NCBI GenBank assembly: GCA_009778425.1
Contig: WRJU01000208.1
Coordinates: forward strand, 1-11,322
Length of the DNA: 11,322 nucleotides
Source: Pseudomonadota bacterium
GTDB lineage: Bacteria > Pseudomonadota > Gammaproteobacteria > Burkholderiales > Rhodocyclaceae
Direction: 5' to 3'
Translations under genes and position numbers: made by a program
The notes under the pieces: generated by a model
Seen by the model: the letters and a program-made list of their open reading frames with translations, nothing else
Databases searched by the model: none
What the model was told of the DNA's origin: nothing
Shown here: positions 6,829 through 11,322 of the stretch, one piece after another
How the letters are laid out: each line of letters begins with the position of its first letter
How positions within the stretch are numbered: the stretch's first letter is position 1

Positions 6829-8517
6829 ATGAGACATCTTAAACTGCGTTCCTTGTTGATGATGGGCTTTGGCCTGCTTCTCGGCCTGCTCGCCATCGTC
6901 GGCGGCCTGTCCATCTACTCCACCAACACCATGTCGTCCAGCCTCCAGGACATTGCGGAACGGCGAGTGCCGAACCTCATCAATTTCGGCGCGCTTGAGA
7001 CGGAGATATACATCATCCGCAGCTTGGCGATGGCCGTCTTCAGAGAAGATACAGCCTCTCCCCAAGCGGCAAAAGCCCTCAACGATGTCATTGAGGGCCG
7101 CAAGAAAACCTGGGCAGACCTCGACGAAACAATGGCGAAGATCGAAGCCGTCCCCCGGGCAACCCCGGCAACCGTAGATCTGCACACCAAGCTGCTTGCT
7201 GCTGTGGGCGAATATCGCAAGGCCAATGCCCCGCTGGACAATTTCTACCCAAGGATAGCTGCAGCCGCGGCTTCCGGGGATCCCGCCCAATTCGCGCGTT
7301 TGCACGAAGAATACAGGGAAATCTATAACGACAGCGTACTTTCCGCCTCAACGAAGATGCGAGAAACACTGGACGAATGTGTGCAAAAGCAGGTGGCTCT
7401 CGCTGATAGCTCTATCCAGGAAGACATCTCCCTGTCCAATACATACGCCACGCTTATTACCATACTGGTGGTTGGCGGAATACTGGGCGGCATCTTCGTC
7501 GGTTTTGGCATCCTGCGCGCCGTATTTCTCCAGATTGGCGGCGAACCAAGCTACATCCAGTCGATCATGCAGCGTGTCAGCGACGCCGATCTCAGCGTCA
7601 AGGTCGATTTGCGCCCCGGCGACAATGAGAGCGCGCTGTACGCCATTTCCACAACCATCGACAAACTGCGAGGCATCGTCGACATCATCAGTTCCAGCGC
7701 CAATGACATCGCTGCCGCCAGTGAAGAACTGAGCGTCACCAGCGAGAAGATCGCCGCCTCCAGCGAAAGCCAGTCCCAGGCCGCCACTTCGATGGCTGCC
7801 TCTGTCGAACAGATGACCGTTTCCATCAACCATGTCTCCGACTCGGCCAATGACGCCAACAAAATGGCGCAACAATCCGGCGATGCTGCGCACGACGGCG
7901 CGGAAACCATCCGATCCGTGGTCGATGACATCAACCGCGTGGCGCGCGACATTGGCGGCGCAGCGAAAAGCGTGGAAGAACTCGGGGAACAGTCGCGCGA
8001 AATCGCTTCAGTGGTCAACATCATCAAGGAAGTGGCCGACCAGACCAATCTCCTCGCGCTCAACGCAGCCATCGAAGCGGCGCGCGCAGGCGAACAGGGC
8101 AGAGGTTTCGCCGTGGTTGCCGACGAAGTGCGCAAGCTTGCCGAGCGCACCTCCACCTCCACCGAGGACATCGCCCGCATCGTGGGCCTGATCAGTAACG
8201 GAACCTCGCATGCCGTTCAGACCATGCGGCAACAGAGCGAAGGCGTGAAATCCACCGTCGACCTGTCCGAACGCGCGGGCGTCACCGTTGAAAAAATTCA
8301 GGACGCCTCAAGCTCGGTACTCAACGCCGTGTCGGAAATTTCGCTCGCGCTCTCCGAACAGAGTTCAGCCAGCACCGAGATTGCCAAAAGCGTCGAACAC
8401 ATCGCCACCATGAGCGAAGACAACACCGCCGCCGTGCGCGAAGTTGCCCAAGCGACACAAGCCCTTTCCAGCCGCGCCGCGCAACTCCAGGAAACGGTCA
8501 ACCGCTTCAGGCTATAG
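6829..8517 (+). CDS. Transmembrane methyl-accepting chemotaxis protein
   Basis: This 562-residue chemoreceptor has the classical layout: transmembrane helix 1 at about residues 9-30, a periplasmic helical sensor of about 175 residues (31-206, four-helix-bundle MCP-like), transmembrane helix 2 at about 207-229, and a HAMP-like segment with the common GGEP motif at 237-240 and DADLSVKVD near 252-260. It ends in a long coiled-coil signalling domain. The highly conserved hairpin tip (EVADQTNLLALNAAIEAARA, 401-420, then GEQGRGFAVVADEVRKLAER) binds CheA and CheW at the inner face of the membrane. The periplasmic domain has no conserved ligand motif I can name. The C-terminus (NRFRL) lacks the NWETF-type tether for CheR/CheB. 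GAGG lies 7 bases before ATG 6829. No che or flagellar gene is in the window, so it is a stand-alone receptor gene. It is divergent from the DUF748 gene and convergent with the ylqF-type gene. Confidence 0.96.
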   Translation: MRHLKLRSLLMMGFGLLLGLLAIVGGLSIYSTNTMSSSLQDIAERRVPNLINFGALETEIYIIRSLAMAVFREDTASPQAAKALNDVIEGRKKTWADLDETMAKIEAVPRATPATVDLHTKLLAAVGEYRKANAPLDNFYPRIAAAAASGDPAQFARLHEEYREIYNDSVLSASTKMRETLDECVQKQVALADSSIQEDISLSNTYATLITILVVGGILGGIFVGFGILRAVFLQIGGEPSYIQSIMQRVSDADLSVKVDLRPGDNESALYAISTTIDKLRGIVDIISSSANDIAAASEELSVTSEKIAASSESQSQAATSMAASVEQMTVSINHVSDSANDANKMAQQSGDAAHDGAETIRSVVDDINRVARDIGGAAKSVEELGEQSREIASVVNIIKEVADQTNLLALNAAIEAARAGEQGRGFAVVADEVRKLAERTSTSTEDIARIVGLISNGTSHAVQTMRQQSEGVKSTVDLSERAGVTVEKIQDASSSVLNAVSEISLALSEQSSASTEIAKSVEHIATMSEDNTAAVREVAQATQALSSRAAQLQETVNRFRL

Positions 8518-8527
8518 AGCCTTCTAA

Positions 8528-9409
8528 CTACAGAGGAGAAAACATCGCCGTTGCCGCCAGCATCCGCTGGCGGCTCTCCGGCGTCTCCAGGCTGATGCGC
8601 CCGAGCGCCCCCGTGCGGTAATCCGTAAGAAAAACGTTTGCCGCTTTTTCCAGGTCGAGCCCCCCGCCCTTGCGTATGCAGCCACGTCGGCGGGCGATGT
8701 GTTCCAGCAGCCCTTCCCCATCCTGCCCCGCCGCTTCGATCCGGTAACGAGCCTCGATCAATGCCGGATAACGCGCCAGCAGAATCGTTCCAAGATTCAC
8801 CGCCACCTCCTCGTCGATGACCGCGTTGCGACCAATCGCGTGGCTGGCGGCCAGCATGAAGCCATCCGCGTCGTGCTCGATCTTCGGCCACATCAGGCCC
8901 GGCGTATCCGTCAGCGTCATCCCCGGCCCCAGATCGAGTGTCTGCTGGCTTTTCGTCACTGCCGGCTCATCGCCGACCTTCGCCACGCGGCGCTTGAGGA
9001 GCGCGTTCATCAGCGTGGATTTCCCCACGTTCGGAATCCCCGCCAGGATCATCCGCAAGGGTTTTTCCGCCCCGCTACGGTGCGGCGCGAGTTGCCGGGC
9101 CAGTGCCGGGATACGCCCCACATCCGACGAAGACTTTGCTGAAACAGCCACGGCCAGCACGTCGGGCTGGGCGTTGTAATACGCCATCCACTCGCGGGTC
9201 GCCTCCGGATCGGCAAGGTCGGCCTTGTTGAGCAATTTCAGGCAAGGACGATTCCTGAAACGCCGCAACTCCTCGATCATCGGATTGCCGCTCGCCCCAG
9301 GCAGACGCGCGTCCGTCACCTCGATGACCACGTCCACTGCCGCCAACGCCTTGGCAAACGCGCGGCGCGCAGAATTCATATGACCCGGAAACCATTGGAC
9401 GGCAGGCAT
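8528..9409 (-). CDS. ylqF: Circularly permuted YlqF/RbgA-type ribosome-assembly GTPase
   Basis: The 293-residue protein has its G motifs in the permuted order typical of the YlqF/YawG family: G4 NKAD at 61-64, G5 SAK at 90-92, G1 GIPNVGKS at 124-131 and G3 DTPG at 168-171. The N-terminus VQWFPGHM is diagnostic for YlqF/RbgA. In Bacillus subtilis RbgA helps late assembly of the 50S ribosomal subunit; the same is inferred here. The C-terminal region (about 185-290) is the family's RNA-binding helical part, and the length is normal. Start ATG 9409 is fixed by the conserved N-terminus. The bases before it are pyrimidine-rich (TTCTTCTTCCCC) with no Shine-Dalgarno sequence, unusual for a housekeeping gene. 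The stop is 10 bases from that of the chemoreceptor gene, in convergent orientation, and its last codons contain a strong hairpin. Confidence 0.94.
   Translation of the reverse strand: MPAVQWFPGHMNSARRAFAKALAAVDVVIEVTDARLPGASGNPMIEELRRFRNRPCLKLLNKADLADPEATREWMAYYNAQPDVLAVAVSAKSSSDVGRIPALARQLAPHRSGAEKPLRMILAGIPNVGKSTLMNALLKRRVAKVGDEPAVTKSQQTLDLGPGMTLTDTPGLMWPKIEHDADGFMLAASHAIGRNAVIDEEVAVNLGTILLARYPALIEARYRIEAAGQDGEGLLEHIARRRGCIRKGGGLDLEKAANVFLTDYRTGALGRISLETPESRQRMLAATAMFSPL
8553..8574. terminator. Perfect 9-bp GC-rich hairpin at the convergent gene ends
   Basis: GCCGCCAGC (8553-8561) and GCTGGCGGC (8566-8574) pair perfectly around a 4-base loop. The hairpin starts 35 bases after the chemoreceptor stop and lies inside the last codons of the ylqF-type gene. 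Neither strand has a proper U-tract directly after the stem: the plus strand continues TCTCCGG, and the minus strand has a short T-run only about 9 bases later. It may shape or protect the 3' end of the chemoreceptor mRNA, or be coincidence of GC-rich codons. Intrinsic termination is not proven. Confidence 0.4.
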
Positions 9410-9430
9410 GGGGAAGAAGAAAAGTGAAAT

Positions 9431-9450
9431 GGATGGGTATTATCCCATTC
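9431..9450 (-). promoter_or_regulatory. Candidate ylqF promoter: extended -10 inside an inverted repeat
   Basis: On the minus strand TGGGATAAT gives a TGN-extended -10, with GATAAT at 9444-9439. It is placed to start transcription near 9432, about 22 bases before ATG 9409. No good -35 is visible at 17 bases. The -10 sits in the centre of an inverted repeat (ATGGG 9433-9437 and CCCAT 9444-9448), which could be an operator. Confidence 0.35.
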
Positions 9451-9521
9451 CGAGGGGGAAGCTCACCACCCCGGCTCTTTGCACCATCCCACCCAAGAGA
9501 GGAATGGGGAACTCTCTTCCC
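9444..9521. repeat. Inverted-repeat-rich intergenic stretch
   Basis: This GC-rich stretch holds nested inverted repeats: CCCATTCC (9444-9451) with GGAATGGG (9501-9508), and GGGAA-CTCTC-TTCCC (9507-9521). It is rich in runs of C and G and reads differently from the coding DNA on either side. It may be a decayed intergenic repeat element or a folded leader region. It contains no convincing gene: the open frame across it runs into gabD and has no family resemblance. Confidence 0.4.
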
Positions 9522-9604
9522 ACAAACCATCAAACGCAGGTATGCAGCATTCACAAATCATGATAAACAAGCGCACTCACCGCGCATTTTAAGAAGGTTC
9601 GACC

Positions 9605-11074
9605 ATGCCCGCTCTCAATGACCCTTTTGCCCTGCAAGACTCACAGCTCCTGCGCCACCAGCCTTTCGTCAACGGACTGTGGATTGACGGAGACGGCCCG
9701 GCGCTGGCAGTAGACAATCCTGCCACGGGCGCATGCCTGGGCGAAGTCGGCACACTCTCCACCGCTTCGGTCAATGCCGCCATCGACGCGGCGCAAGCCG
9801 CGTTTCCGGGCTGGAAAGCCATGACGGCGCGGGAACGCGCGGCGCGGATGGAACGCTGGCACGATCTCATCCTGGAGCATACCGACGACCTCGCCCGCAT
9901 CATGACCCTCGAACAGGGCAAACCGCTGATCGAGGCGCGCGGGGAAATTCTCTATGGCGCATCGTTTGCCAAGTGGTTCGCGGAAGAAGGCCGCCGCGCA
10001 GTCGGCGAGATCATCCCACCGCCGCAACGCAACCGACGGCTGCTCGTCATGCGCGAGCCTGTTGGCGTGTGCGCGGCCATCACCCCGTGGAATTTCCCCA
10101 GCGCCATGATCGTGCGCAAAACTGCGCCCGCGCTCGCCGCCGGATGCCCCATTATTCTCAAACCGGCGGAATCCACCCCTTTCTCCGCGCTGGCGCTGGC
10201 CGAACTCGCGCAACGCGCGGGCATCCCTCCCGGCGTTTTCAACGTCGTCCTCGGCAATCCGCCGGACATCGGCAAAGCCTTTGCCGCCCACCCGGCCATC
10301 AGAAAACTTTCTTTCACCGGCTCCACGCGCACGGGCCGCGTCCTGCTGGCGCAAGCGGCGGAACAGATACAGAAAGTGACCCTGGAACTGGGCGGAAACG
10401 CCCCTTTCATCGTCTTTGAGGACGCCGATTTCGACGCTGCCGTCAATGGAGCCGTCGCCGCAAAATTCCGAAACGCCGGGCAAGTGTGCATCGCCGTCAA
10501 CCGCATCCTCGTGCATGAAACCCTTTATGCCCGCTTCACCGAATGCTTTGCCGCCCGCGCGGCGGCGCTGAAAGTCGGCAACGGGCTAGACCCGGACACC
10601 GACATCGGCCCGCTTATCAACGCCGCAGCCGTCGAGCGCATCACCGCGCTGCTCGCCGAAGCAAAAGCCGACGGCGCAAAAATCCATACCGGCGGACAAG
10701 CGCACAAACTCGGCGGGCTCTACTTTGAGCCGACCGTCGTCACCCAGGCAAAACCGCAATCCCGCCTCTGGCGGGAAGAAATCTTCGGCCCTGTCGTCAC
10801 CATTCTCCCCTTCCGCGACGAAGCCGAAGCCCTGCGGCTTGCCAACGCCACCGAATACGGGCTGGCCTCCTACTTCTACAGCCGCGACCTGGGCAAGCTC
10901 TTCCGCGTCGCCGAAGGGCTGCAATTCGGCATGGTGGGCGTCAACACCCCCGTCATCTCCGGCGAATGCGCGCCATTCGGCGGCGTCAAGGCATCCGGCT
11001 TTGGCCGCGAAGGATCGAGCCACGGCATCGACGATTACCTGGAATTCAAGACCGTGTGGATAGGGGGCATCTGA
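9605..11074 (+). CDS. gabD: Succinate-semialdehyde dehydrogenase, NADP-dependent GabD type
   Basis: This 489-residue protein closely follows E. coli GabD along its whole length. GabD oxidises succinate semialdehyde to succinate in the cytoplasm with NADP as the preferred cofactor, the last step of GABA and some aromatic-acid breakdown. Aldehyde dehydrogenase residues are in place: ITPWNFP with Asn163, KPAESTPFSALALAEL with Lys186, FTGST at 237-241, ELGGNAPFIVF with Glu261, and RNAGQVCIAVNR with the nucleophile Cys295. The second Cys that follows the nucleophile in E. coli GabD is an Ala here (C-I-A instead of C-V-C). AAGAAGG lies 7 bases before ATG 9605. No gabT, gabP or regulator is next to it, so its pathway role is inferred from sequence only; semialdehyde dehydrogenases of this type can have broader substrates. 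I found no convincing promoter. yebC follows after 54 bases. Confidence 0.92.
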   Translation: MPALNDPFALQDSQLLRHQPFVNGLWIDGDGPALAVDNPATGACLGEVGTLSTASVNAAIDAAQAAFPGWKAMTARERAARMERWHDLILEHTDDLARIMTLEQGKPLIEARGEILYGASFAKWFAEEGRRAVGEIIPPPQRNRRLLVMREPVGVCAAITPWNFPSAMIVRKTAPALAAGCPIILKPAESTPFSALALAELAQRAGIPPGVFNVVLGNPPDIGKAFAAHPAIRKLSFTGSTRTGRVLLAQAAEQIQKVTLELGGNAPFIVFEDADFDAAVNGAVAAKFRNAGQVCIAVNRILVHETLYARFTECFAARAAALKVGNGLDPDTDIGPLINAAAVERITALLAEAKADGAKIHTGGQAHKLGGLYFEPTVVTQAKPQSRLWREEIFGPVVTILPFRDEAEALRLANATEYGLASYFYSRDLGKLFRVAEGLQFGMVGVNTPVISGECAPFGGVKASGFGREGSSHGIDDYLEFKTVWIGGI

Positions 11075-11085
11075 ACCGCTAGAAT
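11057..11085 (+). promoter_or_regulatory. Candidate yebC promoter
   Basis: TGGATA (11057-11062, 4 of 6 to -35) and TAGAAT (11080-11085, 5 of 6 to -10) are 17 bases apart. The -35 lies within the last codons of gabD. Transcription would start near 11092, leaving a leader of about 37 bases, so yebC could be expressed independently of gabD. Two direct copies of TGTTTTC (11090-11096 and 11109-11115) follow in the leader. Confidence 0.4.
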
Positions 11086-11128
11086 AGTGTGTTTTCCAGA
11101 TATAACACTGTTTTCAGAGGTTCAACTT

Positions 11129-11322
11129 ATGGCTGGTCATTCCAAATGGGCCAATATCCAGCACCGCAAAGGCCGTCAGGACGCCAAACGGGGCAAGATT
11201 TTCACCAAGCTGATCAAGGAGATCACCGTCGCCGCCAAGATGGGCGGCGGCGACCTCAGCGCCAACCCGCGCCTGCGGCTGGCCATCGACAAGGCCAGGG
11301 GCGAATCCGTCCCCAAAGACAC
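11129..11322 (+). CDS. yebC: YebC/TACO1-family regulator, N-terminal part only
   Basis: Sixty-four codons are present before the right edge; the full protein is usually about 240 residues. The N-terminus MAGHSKWANIQHRKGRQDAK is the diagnostic YebC start, followed by RGKIFTKLIKEITVAAKMGGGD and NPRLRLAIDKARGESVPKD, all matching domain 1 of the family. YebC proteins have been described as DNA-binding regulators and, more recently, as factors that help ribosomes through difficult peptide motifs; TACO1 is the mitochondrial form. AGAGG lies 8 bases before ATG 11129. In many proteobacteria yebC is followed by ruvC, ruvA and ruvB, so these would be expected beyond the edge. Confidence 0.95.
   Translation, partial: MAGHSKWANIQHRKGRQDAKRGKIFTKLIKEITVAAKMGGGDLSANPRLRLAIDKARGESVPKD

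Noticed and set aside
9550..9578. TTCACA as a -35 for gabD
   Set aside because: The hexamer is good (5 of 6), but the sequences 16-18 bases downstream are GC-rich and do not resemble a -10.
9424..9621. 65-codon open frame between ylqF and gabD
   Set aside because: It overlaps the gabD start in another frame and crosses the inverted-repeat stretch. It has no good ribosome binding site and looks like translated non-coding DNA.

Overview
The window looks like ordinary chromosome from a GC-rich Gram-negative proteobacterium, most likely a betaproteobacterium. This is inferred from the gene set: a ZapE-type AFG1-like ATPase, an AsmA/DUF748 envelope protein, TadA, a YlqF-type GTPase, an E. coli-like GabD and YebC, together with strong G/C third-position codon bias. 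I saw no transposase, integrase, phage gene, CRISPR array, tRNA or rRNA. The genes fill almost all of the DNA; the longest stretches without a gene are about 125, 195 and 199 bases.

Region 1 (1-6629, all on the minus strand) is a tightly packed run, read from right to left: a 1204-residue DUF748/AsmA-like protein, tadA (tRNA adenosine deaminase), a small L,D-transpeptidase-like YkuD protein with no visible signal peptide, a PaaI-type hotdog thioesterase, zapE, and the start of an alpha/beta hydrolase that runs off the left edge. Gaps are 18, 9, 125, 3 and 4 bases, so there are probably one or two transcription units, with a possible break before the thioesterase.

Region 2 (6630-6828) is a divergent control region between the DUF748 gene and a chemoreceptor gene. 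It holds two copies of the same 11-bp palindrome, GGAA-N3-TTCC, exactly 20 bp apart, and a perfect tandem 7-bp repeat next to the chemoreceptor ribosome binding site. This is the most operator-like structure in the window.

Region 3 (6829-9409) has a transmembrane methyl-accepting chemotaxis protein (plus strand) convergent with a circularly permuted YlqF/RbgA-type ribosome-assembly GTPase (minus strand). Their stops are 10 bases apart, and a perfect 9-bp GC-rich hairpin sits inside the last codons of the GTPase gene.

Region 4 (9410-11322) starts with an intergenic stretch rich in inverted repeats. It is followed by gabD (succinate-semialdehyde dehydrogenase) and the first 64 codons of yebC (translation/transcription regulator of the YebC/TACO1 family), which continues past the right edge.

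The genes mostly do housekeeping work: tRNA editing, ribosome assembly, translation, cell division and envelope maintenance, plus one sensory gene and one catabolic gene. I found no convincing sign of a novel multi-gene system. The points worth a second look are small regulatory structures and a fourfold internal repeat in the DUF748 protein.
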